From Cervus elaphus (Eukaryota > Chordata > Mammalia > Artiodactyla > Cervidae), in the NCBI RefSeq assembly GCF_910594005.1, contig NC_057832.1:101133152-101197151 (forward strand): a stretch of DNA of 64,000 nt, in the 5' to 3' direction. This document shows positions 22,646-34,214 of the stretch, piece after piece. A program made the translations under genes and the position numbers. Each line of letters opens with the position of its first letter. The first letter of the stretch is position 1. Under the pieces are notes generated by a model that did no database searches, was not told where the DNA came from, and saw nothing but the letters and a program-made list of their open reading frames with translations.

Positions 22646-22862
22646 GGGCTTCCCTGGTCACTCAGCAGTAAAGAATCCACCTGCAATGCAGGAGCCGCAG
22701 AAGACCTGGGTTCGATCCCTGGGGTGGGAAGATCCCCTGGAGCAGGGCATGGCAACCTACTCCAGTATGCTTGCCTGGAGAATGTCATGTACAGAGGACC
22801 CTGGCAAGCTATGTAGTCCGTAAGGTCACAAAGAGTGGGACGTGACTAAGGTGGCATAGCAT
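22646..22862 (+). mobile_element. Bov-tA SINE
   Basis: It starts with 'gggcttccctggtcactcag', has a B-box-like gggttcgatccctgg at 22708-22722, and ends in the Bov-A terminus 'gtgggacgtgactaagg'. A 6-8 nt insertion (gccgcag) sits in the tRNA part near 22695. Confidence 0.88.
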
Positions 22863-23149
22863 GTACACACGTATATGTGTGCATATATGTGTGTGCCTTT
22901 GAGGTTTGTGTCCTCTTAGTAGTTAATATGATTAATGTTAAAATGTAAAACAATTTTAATTTATGAGAAGGAGAGAAAGACTTGATATTGTGTATGTTGA
23001 AGTTAAAGATGATATCTTAGCAAATAATATTTGGGGCACAGGTGATTTCTTCTATTTTTAAAGTCTTACAAATACTATTCTATTCTGGGGCTTTGGCAGT
23101 ACTTATGTATCTGACTGTGCATCCGTAGGAAAACAAATCAACTTTCTTT
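22863..23149. other. No recognised feature
   Basis: A short alternating TA/CA stretch (22860-22900), then AT-rich unique sequence. Confidence 0.4.
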
Positions 23150-23245
23150 TTTTAACAGTTCAGTGGTTTTTAATATATTCAGTGTTGTACAACCATTGCC
23201 ATTGCCATTATCCAATTCCAAAATATTTCCAACTCAAAAGAAACT

Positions 23246-24257
23246 CTTCAAGAGATGGGAATACCAGACCACCTTTCCTATCTCCTGAGAAACCTATATG
23301 CAAGCCAAGATGCAACAGTTAGAACCAGACATAGAACAATGGACTGGTTCCAAATTGGGAAAGGAGTACTTCAAGGTTATATATTGTCACCCTGCTTAGT
23401 TAACTTATATGCAGGGTACATCCTGTGAAATGCCGGGCTGGATGACTCACTAGCTGGAATCAAGATTACTGGAAGAAATATCAACAACCACAGATACCCA
23501 GATGATACCACTCTAATGGCAGAAAGTGAAGAAGAACAAAAGAGCCTCTTGATGAGGGTGAAAGAGGAGAGTGAAAAAGCTGGCTTAAAAGTCAGTATTC
23601 AAAAAACTAAGATCATGGTATATGGTCCTATCACTTAATGGCAAATAAATAGGGAAAAGGTGGAAACAATGACACATTTTATTTTCTTGGACTCCAAAAT
23701 CACTGTGAATGGTGACTACAGCCACAGGATTAAAAGACACTTGCTCATTGAAAGAAAAGCTATGACAAACTTAGACAGCATATTAAAAAGCAGAGACATC
23801 GCTTGCTGACAAAGGTCCATATAGTCAAAGCTATTGTTTTTTCAGTAATCATGTACAGATATGAGAATTTGACCATAATGAAGACTAGATGCTGGATAAC
23901 TGATGCTTTTGAATTGTGATGCTGGAGAAGACTCTTGAAAGTCCTTTGGACGACAAGGAGATTAAACTGGTCAATCCTAAAGGAAGTCAACCCTGAATAA
24001 TTATTGGAAGGACTGATGCTGAAGCTGAAGCTCCAATACTTTGGCCATCTGATGCGAAAAGCAGACTCATTGGAGAAGACCCTGATGCTGGGAAAGATTG
24101 AGAGCAGGAGGAGATGGGGGTAACAGAGGATGAGATAGTTGGATGGCATCTCCAACTCAAAGGACATGAGTTTGGGCAAACCCCAGGAGATAGTGAAGGA
24201 CAGGGAAGCCTGGAGTTCATGGGGTTGCAAAGAGTTGGACATGACTTAGTGACTAAA
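23246..24257 (+). mobile_element. BovB LINE, 5'-truncated, 11-bp TSD
   Basis: Sense BovB of ~1.0 kb starting in the RT domain (cttcaagagatgggaatacc) and ending in the terminal 'gacttagtgactaaa'. CAAAAGAAACT flanks it at 23235-23245 and 24258-24268. Frames are broken. The box usually YADD reads Y-P-D-D (tacccagatgat at about 23496) and a stop lies in the preceding LSPCL-N-LY motif, so it encodes no enzyme. Confidence 0.93.
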
Positions 24258-24658
24258 CAAAAGAAACTTTATAATTGTTAGCAGTCACTCTCAATTCTGC
24301 TCTTCCCCCCAGCTCTGGAAGGCACTCATCTATTCTCTGTCTCTATGAATTTACCCATTATGGATATTTCATGTAAATGGAATCATGAAATGTGTGGCCT
24401 TTTGTGTCCGGCTTTCACTGAGCAAGGGTGAAAGGGTCATCCATACTATAAGGGTCGTCCATACTATAGCTTGAATTGGTACCTCATTCCTTTTTATTGC
24501 TGAATAATATTCCAGTGTATGGATTTATCACATTTTGTTTATCCGTTCTTCAACTGATGGACATCAGGGTCGTTTCTACTTTGTAGCTATTACTAACAAT
24601 GCTGCTGTTTACATTTGTTTGCAAATTTTGAGTGAGCATGTTTGTAATTTTTGGGTAT

Positions 24659-25060
24659 CAGTTCAGTTCAGTCTCTCAGTCGTGTCTGACTCTTTGTGAC
24701 CCCACGGACTGCTGCACACCAGGCTTCCCTGTCCATCACCGACTCCCAGAATTTGCTCAAACTCATGTCCATTGAGTCAATGATGCCATTTCATCCTCTG
24801 CTGTCCTCTTCTCATTCTGCCTTCAATCTTTCTCAACATCAGGGTATTTTCCAATGAGTCAGTTCTTCACATCAGGTAGCCAAAGTATTGGAGTTAAGCT
24901 TCAGCATCAATCCTTCCAATGAATATTCAAAACTGATTTCCTTTAGGATTGACTGGTTTGATCTCCTTGCTGTCCAAGGGACTCTCAAGCGTCTTCTCCA
25001 ACACCACAGTTCAAAAACATCAGTTCTTCGATGCTCAGCTTTCTTTATTGTCCAACTCTC
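24659..25060 (-). mobile_element. BovB 3' end, 8-bp TSD
   Basis: The minus-strand last ~400 bp of BovB. It begins within the segment coding for W-T-I-K-K-A-E-H-R-R and ends in the ctgaactgaactg tail. TTGGGTAT flanks it at 24651-24658 and 25061-25068. The host L1 reads straight through when the insert is removed. Confidence 0.92.
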
Positions 25061-25135
25061 TTGGGTATACCAGTGGAATTGCTGGGTCATATTCTAACTG
25101 TATATTTACTATTAAATCAACTTCTGAGCACAATA

Positions 25136-25504
25136 TATTGCATAGCACTTCAACCCTTGTAAGGGGAAAATTACGGGAGCAAGTGGTTGCTTTAGCAAAT
25201 GCCCTATCCTGTTCTTTTTATATGAGAAGGTGGCAGATTGGTGGTGGTGCCCATTTCTTAGGGTCTAACATGTCAGTATCTGAAGGCCATTGGCACCTAC
25301 TGGGTGTATTCTCCATGCAGATCCCGCCTTTTTTGTGGTCCTCTCCATAGATGGGGAGTGGCCATGAGGAAGTGGCCTTTGAAGGAACCAAAGAGCTCAA
25401 CTGAATAACCTAATCCATCCAGGTACTCCTAGGAGCATCATGGCCAGGGTCAGTCTCGAGAAGTGAAGGCTTTGAGATTACAAAGTTCCCTAAGAATATT
25501 AAGG
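25136..25504. other. No gene recognised
   Basis: Unique-looking, moderately GC sequence. A 133-codon frame runs through from BovB into it, but its first third is antisense BovB, so I do not treat it as a gene. Confidence 0.4.
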
Positions 25505-26090
25505 ATAATAATAAAAGTCCCAACATTTTATCATTCACTCTATGCCTAACATAATGCTAAACGCTTTACAACTTTTTTCCTAGAGCCTGAACTTTCTAAT
25601 ATGGTAGCCACTGGCCACAGGTGGCTATTAAGTTCTTAAAACATGGTTAGTTTGAGTCTAACCATATGTGTAAAATACAAATTGTGTTTTGATGACTTAG
25701 TACAAAAAAAGGAAATGTAAAATATCTCACTGATATTTTTTTACATGTTGAAATGATATTCTGGATATGTTGAGTAAAATACATCACCAAAATTAATCTC
25801 ACCTGTTTATTTTTACTTGTATTAATGGAACTACTAGAAAATTTTAAATTATATATGTGACTCAGGTTTATGGATTGTGTTATATTTCTATTGGACAGCA
25901 TTCGTTCTAGACTATTCTTCACAAGTAATTTGATCAGCTGGACTGTATTATCACCCCCAAATTATGGGTGAGGAAATTGAGGCTTAGAGAACTTCCGTAA
26001 ATTGCCTGTGATCACACAGCTGTGGCTTAAGCCCGAATCTGCTATCTCTAAGCCTGAATTCTTACCCATCATTCTATGCTGTCTTCCCAG
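25505..26090 (-). repeat. MIR SINE split by a hAT-like relic
   Basis: Left part 25505-25585 ('tatgcctaacataatgctaa') and right part 25925-26090 ('gtgaggaaattgaggcttag', 'tgatcacacagctgtggctt') are successive antisense MIR regions. Confidence 0.6.
25586..25915. mobile_element. hAT-type DNA transposon relic (MER3/Charlie-like)
   Basis: The phrases 'atatggtagccactggccac' and 'aggtggctattaagttctta' near the left end, and 'atttctattggacagcattc' at the right end, match a non-autonomous mammalian hAT family that I recall from the MER3/Charlie group. It is non-coding. It interrupts a MIR. Confidence 0.5.
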
Positions 26091-27415
26091 AGTCCAGAAG
26101 TACAACCCATTTGGTGTAGAAATGGCTATGATCATTAGCTAAGGCAAAATGCTGTTTTCACGTCTCCATTGTGGAGCACAAGAAAAATCATCCATGCCAT
26201 TCTGTAAGGTAGAATTTAGGTTGTAGTTGGGAAAAATTGCCTATGGGGAAGTTTCTGAAATACTAATTCTTTGTTTGTAACAGCTTGGGGCTTACTCACC
26301 AAGGATAGAAGGTAGATGAAACTACTTCAGAAGTTACTTTCATTTCTATGATCCTATATTGCAATTCCTGTCAGATTCACAGGTCAGTTGCTGCTGTAAT
26401 GCTCAGAGTGAGACAGAATAAAGAGAGATGAATTAGTGCTTCAGTTTCAACCTTTTCTCCTGTAAAATGTAAGGCTTTAATATCATACCATTTCATTTGA
26501 ATTTGTGAAAACCTCAATGGGACATCCTTCATAGCAATGGTGCCCTCTTCTAAGCTGCAATGAAGAGAAGGTGGCAAAAGAGTTTAGGAGAGAGTCACTT
26601 CATTTTCTTCCTCGTACCCCCTACCTTAAACCATTTTCTAAAATATGTATTTTAACTCAGTCAGTCTTCCTTTTCCTAAGGCATCAGTGTTCGCCACTCA
26701 AAAATAATTTTCATATGTCCATATTAATACTAGCTATTGCTATATCATAAGTACTATAACTTAATTTTACTCTCATTTTATTTAACTTGTATATAACATG
26801 TATCATGAGTATGATTCACTTATTTAATTCCAAATACCAAAGGGAAAGCCCAGTTTAGAACACTAGTTTCTTAAGCTACTTTTTCAAGACGGGAAGTCAA
26901 GGGAAGGATTAGGATCATTGGGACTTATGCTTTGTCTCAGGGTCTCTTCCCAAATGTTTAAACCATCTCATATTTTTAGAGGCTAGAAATGTTGCTGTCA
27001 GTCATTGAGCAAATGGCTTCCCACCCCCCACCAACTACAAATTTATAGCATACCAAGAAACATAGCAACTTGACACCTATTAGATTAAGTACAGCTCAAA
27101 AATCAAACCCTGAAAAGCTAAAATGTTTCTAAACCTGCATGCACCATTTTTTTTAAATTAATTCAAAGTCAACATTTTAGTGCCCCTAAATTAGATTCAC
27201 TTTGGCTTAAATAGCTACATGGAAAATAATTTCAGAGTTTGTTTTTTGTTTAGTCATCCTTCCTTAAAATTCCTTAGCAGTTTCAAATGTACTTCAGATG
27301 GGGTGACAATGAACCATAGAAAGAAGTCAAAAAGAGAGAATGGTATTGGGAAAGGAATATGGGATTGAAAATCAGATGACTTGAATTCTAGTTCTGTTTC
27401 AGCAACAAAGCTTTT
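26091..27415. other. No gene recognised
   Basis: About 1.3 kb of AT-rich sequence with no named repeat, exon or RNA gene that I can support. Confidence 0.4.
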
Positions 27416-28270
27416 AGATATTTAAGTTCCACAAACTTTTAATGGACACCTACTAAAGTCACAGCATGGTAATTAGTGCCGTAGGAGTCACGAGGATAAA
27501 CAAGACAATCATCCTCAAGGAACTTGTCACCTAGTAGAAAAGAGCATATTTACTAAACCGTGGTATATGGTGCAGAACACGTGGGTAATGGAGTAGAACT
27601 TATGGGAGCACAGAGGAAATAAGCACAATTCCAGCCAAGGAGATGGAGGATGAAGAAAGTGTTGATTGGAGTGGTTCTGGAAGTATGGTTAGAATTTCTG
27701 GGCGGGGCTGGAAGGGAAGGGTGCTTTAACAGAAGATGCAGGGAAGGGGAAACATGGAAAGCAAAGGTATAGGTAAGAAAGTACGGAGCAGGTTCTGGAA
27801 ACTTATTAGACAGGAAGGCCAAGTTAATTCTGAATAATAATGGGAGATAATCTTTGACCGCTAGATTAGAATCAGATTGTGGGAGAGCTTGAATTTCATC
27901 CTGAAGAATCTGGACCTTGTTTGGGAGGGGGAAGGAAGGGGCAACAAAGATAAAGAGCACACCCGTGAGTGATCAGCTCTGCCAGGATGATTGCTCTGAC
28001 AGCACAAGTATATAGCATGAGTGGTGAGCAGAAAGATAGAAGGCTGAGGAAAGAGTTAGAAACTGTCACAGTGGGTTCAGGTAATGGGAATGCATGCAGA
28101 AGGCAGATGCAAGAGATATTTTGGAGACAGAACTGACAGGAGTTGGTCATGATTGGCTTCGAGATGAGAAAGATGACTGGTTTTGAATACTGATGGGTGA
28201 GAGCACTGATGGAGATGCTGAGGATGTAAGAGGTTCATTGGGAAAGATGCTGTTCTGAGCATGTTTAATC
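27416..28270 (-). repeat. L2 LINE relic, antisense
   Basis: The order of L2 text is reversed: 'aatggacacctactaaagtc' (3' end), 'acctagtagaaaagagcata', 'ggagagcttgaatttcatcc', 'atattttggagacagaactg', 'gttctgagcatgtttaa'. The last two belong to the L2 RT region. It ends against a sense L2. Confidence 0.55.
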
Positions 28271-28289
28271 CATTCTGAACAAATCAGCT

Positions 28290-28670
28290 AATCGTATGAA
28301 ACACAGATCAATTCCTGACTCACCTGTTTCCAAAACCCTGCAATGCCTTCCTATCTTACTCAAAATAAAAGAAACATCCTCACAATGCTCAAGAAAGTCA
28401 TATATGTCCTGGCTGCCCACTTTCCCTTTGATCTCATCTCCTTCCCTGCCCCTCTCTTCTCAATACCCTGGGGCCACACTAGCTCTCTTGCTGTTCCTCC
28501 AAGACTGCCCAGTGTGAGTTCTCCTAAGTTCTTGGTGTTTTCTCTGCCTGAAACCATCTTTCCTCCAACTATTCTCCTACCTTACTCCGTCACTTTCTTC
28601 AACTTTTACTCAAATCCCTGTGTAGAAGAACAACGTAGGAACCCTAAAGGCCTTCCCTTATCATCCTACA
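28290..28670 (+). repeat. L2 LINE relic, sense
   Basis: 'cctgcaatgccttcctatct', 'ctggggccacactagctctc' and 'ttgctgttcctccaagactg' match L2 in sense. It stands head-to-head with the preceding antisense L2, so 27840-28680 forms a diverged inverted arrangement. The 159-codon frame here is a chance open frame of the repeat. Confidence 0.6.
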
Positions 28671-28689
28671 TAAAACAGCAACCCCATTC

Positions 28690-29520
28690 ACCATTTTTGG
28701 GACTGTACATTGATATAATCCCTTTGAAAAGCAACTTGGCAATAGATGGGAAGAGCCATAAAATGGTGAGATCCTGGAACATTTTATTAATATGTTTTGG
28801 AAATTCTGGAAATGAAATCTAAGAAGATAATATACGGAAAGACAATGGGCAAGAAAATGTATATGGATACAATATTTATAATATCAAGAAACTGGAAAGG
28901 TTCTAAACATCTAACAATATAAGGAGATAGTTAAATTAAGTAAATTACTGTTCATTTACTTAATGATATATTAGTCACTGTTAAAAGGATAGTTATAAAA
29001 AGCTGGCTAGCAACAAGGAAAATGCTTATGAAACAAAATTATATTTAAAAGAACAGGATCCACAACTGTATACAGTGTGTTATCTTTAAATATGCATACA
29101 GAATAAGACTAGGAGGAAATGAACCCAAGTGCTGATATTAAGTGTATTAGGCTAAAGGGATTATAGGGTTTTTTTTTTTCCTAAATCTCAGTTTTTCTGT
29201 ATTTAGGTTATATCCTTTCTATAATATGGTTATGTTATTTTTTAAATACGTGTGTGTATTAGTTGCTCAGTCCTGTCTGACTCTTTGCTATCCCATGGAC
29301 TGTAGCCTGCCAGGCTCCTCTGTCCGTGGAATTCTCCAGGCAAGAATACTGGAGTGGGTAGCCATTCCCTTCTCCAGGGGATCTTGCCAACCCAGGGGTT
29401 GAACCTGGGTCTCCAGCATTGCAGGCAGATTCTTCACCATCTGAACCACCAGGGAAGCTATTTTTTAAATAATTTTTTTTAAATGATCAAAAGAAACTGA
29501 GCTGGTACACATCAGTTCAT
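28690..29520 (+). repeat. L1M 3' region, sense, split by a Bov-tA
   Basis: 'tgatataatccctttgaaaa', 'gcaacttggcaatagatggg' and 'caatatttataatatcaaga' are L1M 3' text. The L1 resumes after the SINE with the duplicated target sequence. Confidence 0.6.
29249..29458 (-). mobile_element. Bov-tA SINE, 13-bp TSD
   Basis: Full length on the minus strand: tRNA head at 29458 (agcttccctggtggttcag), Bov-A terminus at 29249-29275. TATTTTTTAAATA flanks it at 29236-29248 and 29459-29471. Confidence 0.93.
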
Positions 29521-29769
29521 CCTCTGGACTGCATCGCTGAGTATCAATGGGAAGTCTGAGTTTCTCAGTATCCCATCTGCTCATTCTTGACTTCCTCTTC
29601 TTTACTTGCCTACGTAATTTTAGCCTGCAACCTCCACGTTTTGATAGTCATAATCATGAAACAATAAATTAGAAAGAACATAACTTGCCCTGTGCTTCTT
29701 TGATGTTTATTTACGTGGACTGAGGCTAAGTTTCCTGGTTCCATGTCTCCCTCGATTTTTTCTTTATTT

Positions 29770-30120
29770 AGCTACACTTCCCCCATTGGTAGACCTTAGG
29801 GTTCTGACTCGTTCCTCCATACAATGCTTATCACCATCTGATATATTATGTATTTCCCTGTGTATGTTCAGTCACTCAGTCATATTTGACTCGATTTGCA
29901 ACCCCATGGACTGTAGCCCACCAGGCTCCTCTGTTCATGGATCTTTCCAGGCAAGAATACTGGAGTGGGTTGCCATTTTCTACTCCAGGGGATATTCCCA
30001 ACCCAGGAATAGCCCACGTCTCTTGAGTCTCCTGCACTAGCAGGCAGATTTTTTACCATGTACCACCTGGGAAGCCAGTATTATGTATTTACTTGTTTAT
30101 TATTACAGTTTAGAAACTGA
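29770..30120 (+). repeat. L2 3' end split by a Bov-tA
   Basis: 'tgcttatcaccatctgatat' (29825-29844) followed, after the SINE, by 'tatttacttgtttattatta' (30084-30103) is L2 3'-end text. Confidence 0.5.
29856..30078 (-). mobile_element. Bov-tA SINE, 12-bp TSD
   Basis: A minus-strand copy with the tRNA head at about 30078 and the Bov-A terminus at about 29865. TATTATGTATTT flanks it at 29844-29855 and 30079-30090. Confidence 0.93.
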
Positions 30121-30164
30121 AATGGCTAAAAAAGGAAAAAAGGAATAATACCATGTCAACCTAT

Positions 30165-30352
30165 TAAGTATCACTCTTTATATATGTTTCTCCATTTTCC
30201 TTATAAATCAGCAAAATAAATGCTACTCACATTTTAGAGATGAAAAAACTGAGGCTTTGGTTTAACAATTGGTTCACTGATCTAGGAGATTACCAATTTG
30301 AAATTTAAACCCTAATTTTTGACCTCAAATCTTATGCCCTTAACCTGTACAT
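30165..30352 (-). repeat. MIR SINE, antisense
   Basis: 'cacattttagagatgaaaaa', 'actgaggctttggtttaaca' and 'ttatgcccttaacctgtaca' match antisense MIR. Confidence 0.6.
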
Positions 30353-30379
30353 TGAGGAACACACATTAATTATTAAGAT

Positions 30380-30603
30380 GGTGGTGGTTTAGTCACTAAG
30401 TCGTGTCCAGTTCTTGTGACTCCATGGACTATAGCCCTCCAGGCTACTCTGTCCATGGGATTTCCCAGGCAAGAATACTGGAGTGGGTTGCCAAGTCCTT
30501 CTCCAGGGGATCTTCCTGACCCAGGGATCAAATCTGCATCTCGAACCCATATCTCCTGCATTTCAGGTGTATTCTTTACTGTTGAGCCATTAGGGAAGCT
30601 CTC
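30380..30603 (-). mobile_element. Bov-tA SINE, 12-bp TSD
   Basis: Third minus-strand Bov-tA in 1.4 kb. The tRNA head ends at 30603 and a ~15-nt duplication of the tRNA text (aaatctgcatctcgaaccca) lies near 30533. AATTATTAAGAT flanks it at 30368-30379 and 30604-30615. Confidence 0.93.
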
Positions 30604-30615
30604 AATTATTAAGAT

Positions 30616-31345
30616 ATCCTAAGTTAATTTACTACATAGACATTGGCCAGGTGAAGTAAGCAATTGAATAATTGAGTTATTGAAACTCTCAATAAATTGA
30701 TGTTGAGAATCTTTGTGTCTAAATTAGCCAACTCATTGCTTTAGATTTTTTCTGTTTATGTCCACAGTGTCTCAATAACTATTAAAGACCTTAAAATTAT
30801 CAACTTGAAGTGTTTCAACTATTTTCAATATCTGAAGTATTCAAATATTTACTTATTAGCCAAGATAATTTTACCTGATTTGATTAATGGTTTCCATTGA
30901 AGGATTTAGACACACTCTTTGGGGACCAATAGCAACTTTTTTGATAAAACAAAATCCTTAGTTATTAAATAGACATTTTCAGTTGGTTATTTGGACTAAA
31001 GAATTGAGACTTAATAGAAGACATGTAAGATGTCAAAAGGACTATAAAATCCAGTTATGACTAATACTATTTCAGAGGAAATTTTAACAAAAAGAGATTT
31101 CCCATTTAATAACCCATTTATTTCCAGCAGCAGTCAGTTTAATAAAGATTTTGAGCAAATTTGCTGTAATGAGATTGGAGGAATTAAACAAAATTTTCCA
31201 AGAAATGTCACCAGTAATGTTCACCATTATAATATGTCAGCAGTGTTCTTTCTTATCTATCTTCTTTGGCCAAAATCCCTCAGAGAAAACTCTTTCAGTT
31301 CCTGACACAGAACATGAGAAACCATAACATGATATTCCTCATCAC
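30616..31345. other. No gene recognised
   Basis: AT-rich, no repeat named. The 82-codon plus-strand frame at 31057-31305 lacks splice signals and motifs. Confidence 0.35.
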
Positions 31346-31349
31346 TGTT

Positions 31350-31542
31350 AATACTTTTGAGGACTTACTATAAGCCAGACTTTGCTACATATTACATTCT
31401 ATCATCTCATTTTAATGCTCAGTATCCAATAAAGTAGGCACTATTATTACATTCATCTTATAGATAGATAAAGAAACTGAGGCATTTAAAGTATTAAGTA
31501 ACTTGTTGAAGAGACAGTATTTGAAAATAAAACAGATTTATT
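31350..31542 (-). repeat. MIR SINE, antisense
   Basis: 'gaggacttactataagccag', 'aaagtaggcactattattac' and 'agataaagaaactgaggcat' follow antisense MIR. Confidence 0.65.
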
Positions 31543-32118
31543 TTACTGGTTATTTCACCTTCTCTGTCATCTGAGAGACTAACATTTTTCAAAAGGCATG
31601 TCAAGTATGACTTTACAGCTTTTATGGTAAAAGGAAGAGTGAAAGGCTTCCTGAATTGCTGCGGCTGTTATGCCAGTGATTAATTCCATCGGAGAAGAGG
31701 TTTGGTGAGAGTTGAGATTTTAGATCTAAAAGTCTGAGAGTACATTATCCTTGGATAATCTGTGCTTCCTTTACAACTCTTTCCCACATCAGTCTGCACT
31801 GAAAATGCCCCTTCACTATAAGAGTGTTTTCAACTCAGAGAGTTTATAACTGGTGGAGCTGTCCTTGGTCTGAAAGATCAGAGAAGAAATATTTTGCCTG
31901 GGGTCTCTGACTTCTCACAAAGTTGCTGGGCTTCTCAGTTGATTTATAGAAGTCTGCTAACCCATTTTGTAGAACAGATTGGGAGAAATCTTAGGAGAGA
32001 ACCATGAAAACTCTGAAGTATTTCATTATAGTACATTTTAATTTTTTTCTCTCAACTTAGATCAGGAAATGAGGACCCTAAAGTTCACTTACTGCAATAA
32101 AACAGTTTTGAAACCATT
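31543..32118. other. No recognised feature
   Basis: Unique-looking AT-rich sequence up to the BovB 3' end. Confidence 0.4.
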
Positions 32119-32741
32119 CTTGTTGTTGCTGTTATTCAGTCACCGATTCATTTCTGACTCTTTGTGACTCCATGGACTGCAGCATGCCAGGCTTCCCTGT
32201 CCTCCACTATCTCCCTGAGTTTGCTTAAATTCATGTCCATTGAGTCGGTGATGCTATCTAACCATCTCATCCTCTGCTGCCCCCTTCTCCTTTTGTCCTC
32301 AGGCTTTCCCAGTATCAGGGTCTTTTCCAATGATTCAGTTATTCACATCAGGTATTGGAGCTTCAGCTGCAACATCAGTCCTTTGCATGATTATTCAGGA
32401 TTGATTTCCTTTAGGACTGACTGCTTTGATCTCCTTGAAGTCCAAGGGACTTTCAGGAGTCTTCTCTAGCGCCACAATTTGAAAGCATCAGTTTTTGGGC
32501 ACTTAGGTTTCTTTATGGCCCAACTCTCACATCTCTACATGACTACTGAAAAAACCATAGTTTTGACTATAGATCTTTGTCAGGAAGATGATGTCACTAC
32601 TTTTTTAATATGCTGTCTAGATTTGTCACAGCTTTCCTTCCAAGGAACAAGCATCTTCTGATTTCATGACTGCAGTCACTGTCCACAGTGTTTTTGGAGC
32701 CCAAGAAAATAAAATCTGTTACTGTTTCCATTTTCCCCCTT

Positions 32742-33275
32742 CTATTTGCCATGAAATGATGAGATCAGATGCCATGATCTTAGTTTTTGAATGCTGAGTT
32801 TTAAGCCAGCTTTTTCACTCTCCTCTTTCATCCTCATCGAGAAGCTCTTTAGTTCCTCTTCACCTTCTGCCATTAAAGTAATATCATCTGCATATGTGAG
32901 GTTATTTATATTTCTCCTTGCAATCTTGATTCCAGCTTGTGATTCATTCAGTCCTGCATTCTGCATCACGTACTGCTCTGCATAGAAGTTAAAAAAACAG
33001 AGTGACCATATATAGCCTTGTCATACTCCTTTCCCAATTTGGAACCAATCCATTGTTCCATCTCCAGTTCTAATTGTTGCATCTTGGCTTGCATACAAGT
33101 TTCTCGGAAGACAGATAAGGTGGTATGGTATTCCCATCTCTTTAAGAATTTTCCACAGTTTGTTGTGATCCACATAGGGAAAGCCTTTAGCATAGTCAAT
33201 GAAGCAGAAGTAGATGTTTTTCTGGAATTCCCTTGCTCTCTCCATGATCCAAGGAATGCTGACAATTTGATCCAT
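32742..33275 (-). pseudogene. BovB reverse-transcriptase remnant
   Basis: Two adjacent frames (33275-33021 and 32969-32742) carry pieces of the BovB RT. The first holds an FIDYAKGF segment (RT motif A region). The second holds the YADD catalytic box, coded at 32894-32883. Between them a frameshift and a stop around 33000 break the LSPCLFN-type motif. In an intact RTE element this enzyme copies element and SINE RNA at the nicked target. This copy cannot do so. Confidence 0.8.
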
Positions 33276-33714
33276 GCTTCCTCTGCCTTTTCTAAATCCA
33301 GCTTGTTTATCTGGAAGTTCTCAGTTCATATACTGTTGAAGCGTAGCTTGAAGGATTTTGAGCATTATCCTGCTAGCATATGAAATGAGCACAACTATAC
33401 GGTAGTTTGAATATTCTTTGACATTGACTTTCTTTGGGATTTGAAATGAAAACTGACATTTTCCAGTCCTGTGGCCACTGCTAACTTTTTAAAATTTGCT
33501 GACATATTGAATGCAGCATTTTAACAGCATCATCTTGTTGGGTTTTAAATAGCTCAGGTGGAATTCGATCACCTCCACTAGATTTGTTCATAATAATGCT
33601 TCCTAAGATCCACTTGACTTCATACCCCGGGATGTCTTATTCTAAGTGAGAGACCACACCATCATGGTTATCTGGGTATTTAAGATCTTTTCTGTATAGT
33701 TCTATGTATTCTTG

Positions 33715-34149
33715 CTACCTCCTCTTAATCTCTTCTGCTTCCATTAGGTCCCTACAGAACCTGTCCTTTTTCATGCCCATCCTTGCTTGAAATGTTCCCT
33801 TGATATTTCCAATTTTCTTGAAGAGATATCTAATCTTTCCCATTCTATTGTTTCTCTCTATTTCTTTGCATTGTTCATTGAAGAAGGCCTTCTTATCTCT
33901 CCTTCCTATTCTTTGGAACTCTGCATTCACTTGGGTATATCTTTCCCTTTCTCCTTTGCCTTTTGCGTCTCTTCTTTCCTCAGCTATTTGTAAAGCTTCC
34001 TCAGACAACCACTTTGCCTTCTTGCATTTCTTTATCTTTGGGATGGTTTTGGTCACTGCCACCTGTAAAGTGTTACAAACCTCCATCCATAGTTCTTCAG
34101 GCACTCTGTCTGCCAGATCTAATCCCTTGAATCTATTCATCACCTCCAC
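33715..34149 (-). pseudogene. BovB ORF2 linker remnant
   Basis: A 144-codon open stretch between the endonuclease and the RT. It is Lys/Arg/Glu-rich with an 'EERRDAKGKGERERYTQ' region, as expected for the RTE linker. No catalytic motifs are expected here. It is separated from the neighbouring pieces by frameshifts. Confidence 0.7.
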
Positions 34150-34214
34150 TGTATAATCATAAGGGATTTGATTTGGGTCATACTTGAATGGCCTAGTGGT
34201 TTTCTCTGCCTTCT

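Larger units (their letters stand above)
23150..25135 (-). repeat. L1 fragment split by two BovBs
   Basis: Three pieces, 23150-23245, 24258-24658 and 25061-25135, read as one continuous antisense L1 3' region ('cagttcagtggtttttaata', 'tgaataatattccagtgtat', 'aattgctgggtcatattcta'). The gaps between them are BovB copies with perfect target-site duplications. Confidence 0.75.

Noticed and set aside
28343..28822. 159-codon plus-strand frame
   Set aside because: It lies almost wholly in a sense L2 relic and runs into L1M. The frame does not match an L2 ORF order, so it is a repeat shadow.
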